Part shown: positions 4,813-9,977 of the stretch, in pieces | Numbering within the stretch: position 1 is the first letter of the stretch | Layout: each line of letters starts with the position of its first letter | Assembly: GCA_050288085.1 (NCBI GenBank) | Contig: JBNKDD010000206.1 | Location: 1-9,977, forward strand | Direction: 5' to 3' | From: JBNKDD01 sp050288085 | GTDB taxonomy: Bacteria; Chloroflexota; Anaerolineae; Aggregatilineales; UBA3940 | DNA length: 9,977 nucleotides | Position numbers and translations under genes: made by a program | Notes under the pieces: generated by a model | Told to the model about the DNA's origin: nothing | The model's database searches: none | The model's input: the letters and a program-made list of their open reading frames with translations, nothing else

Positions 4813-6695
4813 CGGCAGAGACTCTACCCACCAAAACCCGCCCGTCACTATCGGAGATCCTGCCGCGAATCGGCGATTTCTTCGTCCACGCTGTGGGACA
4901 GTTTCGCATTCTGAGCCGGGCTTATCCGGGCATTATGCACTTCCTGCTGTTCTGGGGCGTGACGATCCAGATCGTTGGCACCATCATCGAGCTGATACAG
5001 ATCCAGTTGTTTATCCCCTTTGTCGAGCTGGGTGATCTCTTCCCGCTTGGCGGGGCTTACCTGACTTTTGAGTTCATCATGGACCTGGCCGGGGTGATGA
5101 TCATCGCCGGGGTGCTGATGGCGCTTTTCCGCCGCTGGGTGATGCGTCCCAAGACGCTGCCCACCCGCGGGGATGACACTTACGCCCTGCTGATCCTGCT
5201 GCTGATCCCCTTGATGGGCTTTACGACCGAGGGGCTGCGGATTGTCGCCACCTCGCCGGACTGGGCGCGCTACTCCTTTGCGGGCAGCCTGACCGCCGGA
5301 CTCTTCCGGGCGCTGGGTGTGACGCCTGCCGGAGCCTGGAGCGTTCACTACGGCTTTTACTGGGCACATATCATCGTCGGGCTTGTGTTTGTGGGCAGTA
5401 TTCCCTTCACCAAGCTGCGCCACCTGATCACCGGCCCGCTGAATATCGTCCTGCGCCGCAAACGCGATCACGGATCGCTGGAGTTCATCCAGGACATCGA
5501 AGAGACGGAAGTGCTCGGCACGACCGAAATCAACGAATTTGCTCCACAGCAGCTTCTCTCGTTTGATGCCTGCCTGAACTGCGGGCGCTGCGAGTCGGTT
5601 TGTCCGGCCACCAACAGCGGCATGATCTACTCGCCCCGTGCGCTGATCCAGATGCTGCGCGGCGAGATGGTCGAGACGCTGGTCAAGTCGAACGGCCATG
5701 AGGACTCCCTGCCCGAAACGCTCGGCGAGGAGATGATCTGGTTGTGCACCACCTGCGGACACTGCATCGACGTGTGCCCGGTCTTTATCGACCCGGTTGA
5801 CCAGGTGGTTGACCTGCGGCGAAGTGGGGCCTTGATGACCGGCGCGATGCCCAACTCGGTTGGGTTGGCACTGCGTAACATGGAACGCCAGAACAATCCC
5901 TGGGGCCTGCCCGCCGGAGATCGATTGGCCTGGACGGAGGGCCTCGACGTGCGGATATTGGAGCCGGGCGAGGAGACCGACATCCTGCTCTTCGTGGGGT
6001 GCGCGATGTCGCACGATGACCGGAACAAGCAGGTTGCCCAGTCTTTCGTCAAACTGCTGCAAGCTGCCGGAGTGGACTTTGCCGTGATGGGTGATGAAGC
6101 CTGCTGCGGCGAGACTGCCCGCCGACTCGGAAACGAGTACATGTGGCAGGTCTTCGCCGAGCAGAACATCGAAGCCTTCGGTCAGTACAAGTTTAGCCGG
6201 ATGGTGACTCAGTGCCCGCACTGCTTCAACACCCTCAAGAACGAGTACCCGCAGATGGGCGGCGATTTCGAGGTGCTGCACTTCACCGAACTGCTGGCAG
6301 AGATCGCGCCCAAACTGCCGAAAAGCGTACAGGCCGAGCTGGGCCGGGTGACCTACCATGACTCGTGCTACCTGGGCCGCTACAACCAGGTCTACGATCA
6401 GCCGCGTCAACTGCTCGATCAGGCCGGGGTGGAGCGGGTCGAGATGAAGCGCCGCCGCGAGAACGGCTTCTGCTGTGGCGGTGGCGGCGGTGGTATGTGG
6501 ATGGAAACCGACGCCGATACCCGCATCAATAACACCCGGCTGGGTGATGCAATCGACGTGAAGGCCGACGTGTTAGCGACCGGCTGCCCCTACTGCCTGC
6601 TGATGTTCGACGACGCGATCCGCTCGTTGGGCGTTGGTGAGCAGATGAAGGTGATGGATATCACCGAGGTGTTATCCGCCGGGCTGAAAGAATAG
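4809..6695 (+). CDS. Fused HdrE/HdrD-like membrane iron-sulfur oxidoreductase
   Basis: In this 628-aa protein an N-terminal NarI/HdrE-like domain has about five membrane segments between residues 41 and 200, with candidate heme b ligands His44, His187 and His205. Next come two [4Fe-4S] motifs, CLNCGRCESVCP (255-266) and CTTCGHCIDVCP (313-324). Two CCG domains follow: Cys398, Cys432-433, Cys469 and Cys472; and Cys520, Cys555-556, Cys593 and Cys596. The second fits the CX34CCX36CX2C pattern that binds noncubane [4Fe-4S] clusters in HdrB/HdrD. Relatives include DsrMK, heterodisulfide reductase HdrED and the ETF:menaquinone oxidoreductases of fatty-acid oxidisers. It should pass electrons between a cytosolic partner and membrane menaquinone; the partner is not shown by the sequence. 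The start overlaps the Rieske stop (ATGA), with GGAGG 7 bases upstream, so it belongs to the same operon. A glycine run follows the second CC. Confidence 0.9.
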   Translation: MTAETLPTKTRPSLSEILPRIGDFFVHAVGQFRILSRAYPGIMHFLLFWGVTIQIVGTIIELIQIQLFIPFVELGDLFPLGGAYLTFEFIMDLAGVMIIAGVLMALFRRWVMRPKTLPTRGDDTYALLILLLIPLMGFTTEGLRIVATSPDWARYSFAGSLTAGLFRALGVTPAGAWSVHYGFYWAHIIVGLVFVGSIPFTKLRHLITGPLNIVLRRKRDHGSLEFIQDIEETEVLGTTEINEFAPQQLLSFDACLNCGRCESVCPATNSGMIYSPRALIQMLRGEMVETLVKSNGHEDSLPETLGEEMIWLCTTCGHCIDVCPVFIDPVDQVVDLRRSGALMTGAMPNSVGLALRNMERQNNPWGLPAGDRLAWTEGLDVRILEPGEETDILLFVGCAMSHDDRNKQVAQSFVKLLQAAGVDFAVMGDEACCGETARRLGNEYMWQVFAEQNIEAFGQYKFSRMVTQCPHCFNTLKNEYPQMGGDFEVLHFTELLAEIAPKLPKSVQAELGRVTYHDSCYLGRYNQVYDQPRQLLDQAGVERVEMKRRRENGFCCGGGGGGMWMETDADTRINNTRLGDAIDVKADVLATGCPYCLLMFDDAIRSLGVGEQMKVMDITEVLSAGLKE

Positions 6696-6710
6696 AATCA
6701 TCATTGTTAT

Positions 6711-6758
6711 GGAGTTACACAGTTCCTCTATCCAGAGGTGGGCTAACTGTGTAACTCC
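6711..6758. terminator. Large perfect stem-loop ending the respiratory operon
   Basis: GGAGTTACACAGTT (6711-6724) and AACTGTGTAACTCC (6745-6758) are perfect 14-bp arms. The 20-base loop contains its own 5-bp hairpin (CCTCT 6725-6729, AGAGG 6734-6738). It starts 15 bases after the operon stop. There is no T-run, so it may act as an mRNA 3'-end stabiliser, a factor-dependent terminator, or a protein site rather than a classic terminator. Confidence 0.5.
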
Positions 6759-6776
6759 CGTCCTCTAACCAGATTA

Positions 6777-6819
6777 TAAGATCATACTTCCCTGACTGGC
6801 TGTAAACTAATATAATAAT
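6777..6819 (+). promoter_or_regulatory. Upstream block shared with the 8355 paralog, containing a -10-like box
   Basis: About 31 of these 43 bases match positions 8288-8330 without gaps, including TAAGATCAT, CCCTGA, TGTA and ACTAAT. TATAAT is present at 6811-6816, with only a weak TTCCCT 17 bases before it. The block lies 155 bases before the paralog at 6975, against 24 bases in the other copy. Conservation of non-coding sequence between duplicated genes suggests a shared promoter or operator, or simply duplication. Confidence 0.45.
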
Positions 6820-6974
6820 AGATACAGTGTCTGATCGAAGTTATCAGGGTTCAAAACAATATATTAAATAGCGGCTGTAATAGAGGGAAGGGAACATGAT
6901 CTTCATCGAAGTGTTTTCTCTATGGCATCACCCCTATTATGGCCGCTTGATTCATTCACGAAAGGACTAGTTTT

Positions 6975-7355
6975 GTGAGCACCTATACCGTCGAAAAACT
7001 TTCTGGTGAACCAATCATCTACTGCTTAATGTCAGAAGAATGGCAAGCAGCCGAATTGCCAGCCGTTTTCGAAGAAGTGACCGCTATCCTTGACGTGGCA
7101 AACGAACCTCTCATATTAATCACCTGTGCTGAGAGTATCCGTTTAACGCTGGACGATATTATTTCTACGGCGAGTTTTGCCGCCGGGAAATCGAATTCAC
7201 TACTCCACCATACGAATCTGCAAGAGTTTGTGTTTGTAACCGGCGTCAGAGTGCTTCAAATGGCGGCGGCAGGACTTGGCAGCGAGGCTTTCGGCAATGT
7301 GCCGATCAAGGTATTTGGGACGATCGAAGAAGCCTTAGACTATGCTCGTTCTTAG
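6975..7355 (+). CDS. STAS/SpoIIAA-like small protein (copy 2 of 7)
   Basis: This 126-aa cytosolic protein has no signal peptide. It starts with GTG (MSTYTVEKLSGEPIIY), 8 bases after AAAGGA (6961-6966). Alternating segments suggest an alpha/beta fold: strand GEPIIYCLM, helix ELPAVFEEVTAIL, strand EPLILITCA, helix LDDIISTASFAAG, the conserved LHHTNLQEFVFVTG strand, helix VLQMAAAGLG, strand VPIKVF and a final helix IEEALDYAR. No catalytic triad, metal site or nucleotide loop is evident. The design resembles SpoIIAA-like/STAS domains (PF11964-type), so a binding or regulatory role is an inference. It is roughly two-thirds identical by eye to the copy at 7733 and ends a few residues short of it, lacking the ARIAxx tail. 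It has its own upstream block and terminator, so it is probably a single-gene unit. Confidence 0.85.
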   Translation: MSTYTVEKLSGEPIIYCLMSEEWQAAELPAVFEEVTAILDVANEPLILITCAESIRLTLDDIISTASFAAGKSNSLLHHTNLQEFVFVTGVRVLQMAAAGLGSEAFGNVPIKVFGTIEEALDYARS

Positions 7356-7365
7356 TGATCGGGGT

Positions 7366-7396
7366 GGTGGGGCACAGTCTGCTGTGCTCCACCATT
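7366..7396 (+). terminator. Terminator after the 6975-7355 paralog
   Basis: GGTGGGGCACAG (7366-7377) pairs with CTGTGCTCCACC (7382-7393) over 12 bp with one G-T, closing a 4-base loop. The following ATTATTAATA is only weakly T-rich. It starts 10 bases after the stop codon. Confidence 0.75.
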
Positions 7397-7438
7397 ATTA
7401 ATACACCCATTTCTATGCTGGCACTTCCCCCCCCGGTT

Positions 7439-7466
7439 AGACGCAATTATAATAATAATTGAGTCT
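7439..7466. repeat. AT-rich imperfect palindrome
   Basis: CAATTAT (7444-7450) and ATAATTG (7455-7461) are perfect arms around AATA, extended after one mismatch by AGAC (7439-7442) and GTCT (7463-7466). It could be a protein-binding site. A smaller pair TTGGGC (7479-7484) and GCCCAA (7495-7500) follows just before the repeat element. Confidence 0.4.
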
Positions 7467-7506
7467 GGCACATCGAAATTGGGCACTGAGTTTGGCCCAA
7501 CTACAA

Positions 7507-7640
7507 GGGCAATCGCTTCAAAATTATTTTGTACCTATTTTGTGAAGCCGCCACGAATAAACTTCGTGGCTCCGTGTCCGCTATAGCCGCGAAGTTCATG
7601 ACGACCTTCGGTCGTTCCGGTAGGTTTGAAACGATTGCCC
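7507..7640 (+). mobile_element. MITE-like element with 16-bp terminal inverted repeats (copy 1)
   Basis: This 134-bp non-coding element is bounded by GGGCAATCGCTTCAAA (7507-7522) and TTTGAAACGATTGCCC (7625-7640), which are inverted repeats matching at 15 of 16 positions. The 96 bases from 7545 to 7640 recur at 8915-9010 with 6 differences and no gaps. Inside are two hairpins: GCCACGAA (7550-7557) with TTCGTGGC (7563-7570), and ACGACC (7601-7606) with GGTCGT (7610-7615). It encodes no protein. The size, terminal repeats and recurrence fit a miniature inverted-repeat element mobilised in trans, but no clean target-site duplication is visible. A structured RNA or REP-type repeat is the alternative. 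Confidence 0.7.
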
Positions 7641-7655
7641 TAGCCTAACTACCCA

Positions 7656-7677
7656 GGAAACAGTTAAGTCTGTTTCC
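7656..7677 (+). repeat. Hairpin in the leader of the 7733 paralog
   Basis: GGAAACAG (7656-7663) and CTGTTTCC (7670-7677) form a perfect 8-bp stem with a 6-base loop. An outer ACCCA (7651-7655) could pair with TGGGT (7684-7688) across an asymmetric bulge. There is no T-run; it lies 55 bases before the start codon and could be part of a structured leader. Confidence 0.45.
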
Positions 7678-7732
7678 ACTTAGTGGGTGACCGCTCTCCT
7701 GACTGTTTGATTTATCCGCGAAAGGTAAGGTT

Positions 7733-8128
7733 GTGAGTACCTATACCAATAAAAAACTTCCTGGTGAGCCGATCATTTACTGCTATATGTCAGAATCATG
7801 GCAGGCAAGCGAATTGCCAGCCGTCTTCGATGAGGTGACCGCCATTCTGGATGCGGCTGAGGAGCCGCTCATATTAATCACCAGCGCCCAAAGCATCAAT
7901 CTGACAATGGATGACATTATCTCTACGGCGAGCTTTGCTGCCGGGGGATCAGATGCCTTTCTTCACCACCCCAATCTTCGTGAGTTCGTCTTCGTGACAT
8001 CGGTCAAGATGCTGCAACTTGCCGCCAAAGGACTCGAAAGCGATGCCTTCGGTAACCTGCCGGTCAAGGTATTTGAATCCGAGGAAGAAGCTTTCGCCTA
8101 TGCCCGTGCCCGGATCGCCGGGGAGTGA
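7733..8128 (+). CDS. STAS/SpoIIAA-like small protein (copy 3 of 7)
   Basis: This 131-aa soluble protein is the closest relative of the 6975 copy. It starts with GTG (MSTYTNKKLPGEPIIYC) after AAAGGTAAGG (7721-7730), and the leader just before the start (CGCGAAAGG) resembles that of the first copy (CACGAAAGG). Landmarks are SELPAVFDEVTAILDAA, EPLILITSA, the invariant stretch DDIISTASFAAG, HHPNLREFVFVT, FGNLPVKVF and the tail EEEAFAYARARIAGE. Conserved surface-type positions (HHPN, FGN-P) are shared across the array, which suggests a common partner or ligand site rather than free drift (inference). No convincing promoter lies directly upstream because the MITE-like element occupies that gap; transcription may begin in or near that element. 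Confidence 0.85.
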   Translation: MSTYTNKKLPGEPIIYCYMSESWQASELPAVFDEVTAILDAAEEPLILITSAQSINLTMDDIISTASFAAGGSDAFLHHPNLREFVFVTSVKMLQLAAKGLESDAFGNLPVKVFESEEEAFAYARARIAGE

Positions 8129-8167
8129 CCATGTGGGGCTGTGCCGGAAGGATGGCTGAATAAGTGC

Positions 8168-8214
8168 CAGTAAATCACAGTGTCCTTGAAGTGTGCCGAA
8201 ACTGTGATTTGCTG
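8168..8214. repeat. Long hairpin between the 7733 and 8355 paralogs
   Basis: Bases 8168-8181 and 8201-8214 are inverted copies over 14 bp with one G-T mismatch; the inner AAATCACAGT and ACTGTGATTT are perfect. The loop is 19 bases and there is no T-run. It follows the stop of the preceding gene by 39 bases and could be a transcript-end structure or a binding site. Confidence 0.5.
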
Positions 8215-8287
8215 AGTGCCTCGCTTGACAAGGGATATAATGACTGTTTGCACTATTCGTATATCGGTATGTGCTGTAATCGTTCTG

Positions 8288-8330
8288 TAAGATCATGCCA
8301 CCCTGATCCGTTGTACACTAATGCAATCGT
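8288..8330 (+). promoter_or_regulatory. Upstream block shared with the 6975 paralog
   Basis: This is the partner of the block at 6777-6819, matching at about 31 of 43 positions. The TATAAT of the first copy is TGCAAT here, while TGTACACTAAT keeps a -10-like TACACT (8314-8319). It ends 24 bases before the start codon, so it would give a very short leader if it is the promoter. Confidence 0.4.
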
Positions 8331-8354
8331 AGGGGTGTTTTATAAGGGGAAGGC

Positions 8355-8753
8355 ATGGTGAGTATCTATACCATCGAAAAGTTCCTGGATGAGCCAATTA
8401 TTTATTGGTGGACATCAGAATCATGTGGGGTAGATGAGTATCCGATCATTTTCGATGAAATAGCCGCAATTCTTGACAAGGCTGACCAACCACTCGTATT
8501 GATCAACAGTGCCCTGAACATCAGCATGACAATTGACGAAGTTATTTCCACAGCGAATTTGGCAGCCAGGGGTGTGGGTTCGGTTTTCCACCATCCGAAT
8601 TTTCGTGAGTTTATCTTCATAACAAGAAATCAACTGCTCCAACTCGCGGTGGAAGGTCTAAACAGTAAACTCTTCGGCAATGTACCGACGAAGGTATTTG
8701 AGACTGAAGAAGAAGCCTTTGCCTATGCCCGGGCCCGGATTGCCGAGAGGTGA
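8355..8753 (+). CDS. STAS/SpoIIAA-like small protein (copy 4 of 7)
   Basis: This protein has 132 aa from ATG 8355, or 131 from GTG 8358. The GTG aligns exactly with the GTG starts of the two upstream paralogs and lies 8 bases after AAGGGG (8344-8349); the ATG lies 5 bases after it, so either is usable. The protein keeps the family plan: SIYTIEKFLDEPIIYW, helix YPIIFDEIAAIL, strand QPLVLINSA, helix IDEVISTANLAARG, FHHPNFREFIFIT, helix LLQLAVEGLN, then FGNVPTKVF and the tail EEEAFAYARARIAER. The N-terminal half differs most from its neighbours, with a double Trp and a Cys near residues 17-24, while the last ~40 codons are close to the 7733 copy even at DNA level, which is compatible with gene conversion or recombination within the array. 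A strong terminator follows. Confidence 0.85.
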   Translation: MVSIYTIEKFLDEPIIYWWTSESCGVDEYPIIFDEIAAILDKADQPLVLINSALNISMTIDEVISTANLAARGVGSVFHHPNFREFIFITRNQLLQLAVEGLNSKLFGNVPTKVFETEEEAFAYARARIAER

Positions 8754-8791
8754 TTCCGCAATAATCGAATCGAACCAGGTGTATATGATAC

Positions 8792-8822
8792 AAGAGCGAC
8801 TATTAAGCAGTCGCTCTTTTTT
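8792..8822 (+). terminator. Rho-independent terminator after the 8355 paralog
   Basis: AAGAGCGACT (8792-8801) and AGTCGCTCTT (8809-8818) form a perfect 10-bp stem with a 7-base loop, running into a six-T tract (8817-8822). It closes the plus-strand half of the paralog array. Confidence 0.93.
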
Positions 8823-8900
8823 GTTAGCTGGTCGGTTCAACCTGAAATACACTCAACTGCCACACTTTAATATCAATGTGATAAAATGGGAGGCTCTTGT

Positions 8901-9010
8901 CAATCGGGAAGGATAAGCCGCCACGAATGAACTTCGTGGTTCCGTATCCGCTTTAGCCGCGAAGTTCATGACGACCTTCGGTCGTTCCGGTGGGTTTGAA
9001 GCGATTGCCC
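8901..9010 (+). mobile_element. MITE-like element, left end degraded (copy 2)
   Basis: Bases 8915-9010 match 7545-7640 at 90 of 96 positions. The right terminal repeat (8995-9010) is TTTGAAGCGATTGCCC, the exact reverse complement of the left end of copy 1. Its own left end is reduced to CAATCG (8901-8906) and a short degenerate stretch, about 24 bases shorter than in copy 1, so it is probably immobile. Both internal hairpins are kept, one with a C-to-T change that still allows G-T pairing. It lies between the facing halves of the array. The rest of the 8754-9086 gap holds only the terminator and a small GGCCA/TGGCC pair near 9020-9032. Confidence 0.65.
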
Positions 9011-9086
9011 CAGGACATAGGCCAAAGTGGCCGCAATAGGGGGGGATGCTTGCCATTGCGACCACCGGTAGGCAGCGCTTTCTTAG

Positions 9087-9491
9087 TTAGCCCTCTGCGA
9101 TTCTGGCTCGTGCGTATTCTAATGCTTCTTCAACGGTGCCAAAAACCGACGTCGGCACATTGCCAAATGCCGTGCTGTTCAAGCCTTTAGCCGCCAGGTT
9201 GATGAGCTTAGACTGCGTGACGACAAGTACTTCCTTGATCATCGGATGGCGGAGAGTCAATCCCTCATTCCCTGCTCCTCGATTGGCAGCCGCGATCAGG
9301 TTATTGAGATCGAGCTTCATATCGCCCATATCGAAGATGTAATAAAAAGGTTCTTCCTGACCATCCATCAGTTCCTGAGTCTGGCGGGTGCTTTCTGGGT
9401 CAGGGGCCCTATCGTCAAAAGTTATTGAGCCGGTTAGCTGCGAAATGATAATGGGTTCTCCTTGCAGTTTTTCGATGCTGTAGCCTTCCAT
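9087..9491 (-). CDS. STAS/SpoIIAA-like small protein (copy 5 of 7)
   Basis: This 134-aa soluble protein starts at ATG 9491, with GGGAG about 10-11 bases upstream on the minus strand. It opens MEGYSIEKLQGEPIIISQLT and ends SVFGTVEEALEYARARIAEG, both diagnostic of the family. The middle keeps LNNLIAAANRGAG, LRHPMIKEVLVVTQ and LINLAAKGLNSTAFGNVPTS. The central strand is EEPFYYIFDMGD instead of EPLILITSA, and the first helix region is rich in acidic residues and Gln (DDRAPDPESTRQTQEL), so it belongs to a different subgroup from the three plus-strand copies. It is the last of three minus-strand family members with short gaps (49 bases to the pseudogene before it), suggesting a former operon. No clear terminator follows; the repeat element at 8901-9010 is next. 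Confidence 0.85.
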   Translation of the reverse strand: MEGYSIEKLQGEPIIISQLTGSITFDDRAPDPESTRQTQELMDGQEEPFYYIFDMGDMKLDLNNLIAAANRGAGNEGLTLRHPMIKEVLVVTQSKLINLAAKGLNSTAFGNVPTSVFGTVEEALEYARARIAEG

Positions 9492-9540
9492 TTATCTATC
9501 TCTCCCTATTTAAATGGTTTTACATCAGGTTGGGCTGGAT

Positions 9541-9776
9541 TTAATCCCTGGCAATTTTTTCCCGTGCATAGCCCAATGCATCATCAAAATGGTCATAAAC
9601 TTTCATGGTCAGGTGGCCGAAACATCAAGGATGAAAATAACCGGCTCACTGGTTGAGTCCAGCCAGGATAATTAATCCTCAGTATAAGAGTCTATTACGT
9701 CGGCGTTCCAGGCTTCAGACAAGTGGGAATAGATGATCGGCTCACCCGGCAGTTTCTCAATGGAATAGACACTCAT
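9541..9776 (-). pseudogene. STAS/SpoIIAA-like small protein, internally deleted (copy 6 of 7)
   Basis: From ATG 9776 the frame reads MSVYSIEKLPGEPIIYSHLS then EAWNADVIDSYTED and hits TAA at 9672-9674. In the same frame the family pattern continues through LSWLDSTSEPVIFILDVSAT to a second stop at 9609-9611. In another frame the family C-terminus follows at once: KVYDHFDDALGYAREKIARD and TAA at 9541-9543. Compared with intact copies, about 57 codons between the central strand and the KVF strand are missing and the junction is out of frame. The initiation site is still excellent: AGGAG (minus strand, 9784-9788) stands 7 bases before the ATG. Only a 34-aa fragment could be made. At least two lesions, one nonsense and one deletion, make this a clear pseudogene. 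Confidence 0.88.
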
Positions 9777-9800
9777 TTGCGTTCTCCTGGTGTGCGGCGA

Positions 9801-9832
9801 TTAGCAGGCGTGTTCACATACACGGCTGCTAA
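9801..9832. repeat. Inverted repeat in the leader of the copy-6 pseudogene
   Basis: TTAGCAGGCGTGT (9801-9813) and ACACGGCTGCTAA (9820-9832) are inverted copies matching at 12 of 13 positions around a 6-base spacer. It lies between the candidate promoter and the start codon on the minus strand. It may be an operator or a leader hairpin; there is no T-run. Confidence 0.45.
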
Positions 9833-9857
9833 GTTAGTGAGATCAATTCATCTGCTA

Positions 9858-9885
9858 ACTATATAGCATTTATCCAATTGAGCAA
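9858..9885 (-). promoter_or_regulatory. Candidate promoter for the minus-strand paralogs at 9087-9776
   Basis: On the minus strand TTGCTC (9880-9885) and TATAGT (9858-9863) are 16 bases apart. The -10 matches five of six positions and the -35 three. It would drive copies 6 and 5 through the inverted repeat at 9801-9832. Confidence 0.35.
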
Positions 9886-9926
9886 TTCTTCCCTGGAGAG
9901 AACCGGGTAAATCCTGGAACGGTTTT

Positions 9927-9977
9927 TCACGCCCCGGCAATCTTAACACGGATATACTCTAGAGCTTCCTCCTGTGT
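9927..9977 (-). CDS. STAS/SpoIIAA-like small protein, C-terminal end only (copy 7 of 7, cut by window)
   Basis: The last 16 codons on the minus strand read TQEEALEYIRVKIAGA followed by TGA at 9927-9929. This matches the family tail (for example TVEEALEYARARIAEG at 9087). The rest of the gene lies beyond the right edge, so whether it is intact cannot be judged. It shows that the array continues outside the window. It is separated from copy 6 by about 150 bases that hold a candidate promoter and an inverted repeat. Confidence 0.75.
   Translation of the reverse strand, partial: TQEEALEYIRVKIAGA

Noticed and set aside
4848..6410. Open frame of 520 codons on the minus strand opposite the HdrE/HdrD-like gene
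   Set aside because: It is a shadow of a GC-rich gene. The plus-strand protein has complete domain motifs in order, while this frame gives a low-complexity product with no recognisable domain.
7427..7434. Run of eight C, possible phase-variable tract
   Set aside because: It lies outside coding sequence, away from any promoter element that can be identified, and a single run gives no evidence of variation.
8225..8241. TTGACA followed by TATAAT upstream of the 8355 paralog
   Set aside because: Both hexamers are perfect, but only 5 bases separate them, too short for a sigma70 promoter. The TATAAT alone has no good -35 partner.
8164..8361. 65-codon frame between the 7733 and 8355 paralogs
   Set aside because: It covers the hairpin and the conserved upstream block, overlaps the next gene's start, and shows no protein-like pattern.
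7507..9010. CRISPR-like array
   Set aside because: There are only two repeat copies, of 96 bp and more than 1.2 kb apart, with genes between them and no regular spacers.
6975..9977. Toxin-antitoxin or immunity-gene array as explanation for the small paralogs
   Set aside because: All members belong to one family without partner genes, and no nuclease, pore or DNA-binding motif is visible.

Overview
The window looks like chromosomal DNA from an anaerobic or facultative, menaquinone-using bacterium, most likely Chloroflexota (Anaerolineae-like). This is an inference from a split b6/subunit-IV type cytochrome b with a low-potential-looking Rieske protein, an HdrE-HdrD-type membrane iron-sulfur protein, WD40-repeat remnants, frequent GTG starts and local expansion of small paralogous genes. 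No rRNA, tRNA, CRISPR array or intact transposase gene is visible.

Left part (1-2580) is accessory and partly decaying. It holds the 3' end of a serine-esterase-like alpha/beta hydrolase with a strong terminator, a minus-strand ~127-aa protein of a STAS/SpoIIAA-like family, a minus-strand WD40 gene reduced to its start and its last repeat, a YcxB-like membrane protein gene interrupted by an in-frame amber codon, and a convergent GNAT acetyltransferase gene.

Centre (2660-6760) is a tightly packed respiratory operon: a possible 32-aa leader peptide, cytochrome b6 with an N-terminal membrane-anchored heme c motif, subunit IV, Rieske protein, and a fused HdrE/HdrD-like protein. Spacings are -4, +11, +1 and -4 nt. 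A TetR-type palindrome and a second inverted repeat lie at the promoter, and a 14-bp inverted repeat closes the operon. The genes plausibly encode a quinone-linked complex: the HdrE/D-like subunit would exchange electrons between a soluble donor (for example an electron-transferring flavoprotein) and menaquinone, and the b6/IV/Rieske/heme c part would oxidise menaquinol. No separate cytochrome c1 or f gene is present, so the fused heme c could replace it.

Right part (6760-9977) is an array of the same STAS/SpoIIAA-like family: three plus-strand copies facing three minus-strand copies, one of which is a pseudogene and one cut by the window edge. With the copy at 759-1142 this makes seven members in 10 kb. 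The gaps hold terminators, two copies of a ~96-bp structured repeat (one inside a 134-bp MITE-like element with 16-bp terminal inverted repeats), a promoter-region block shared by two paralogs, and several perfect hairpins. This recombining paralog family is the least explained part of the window.
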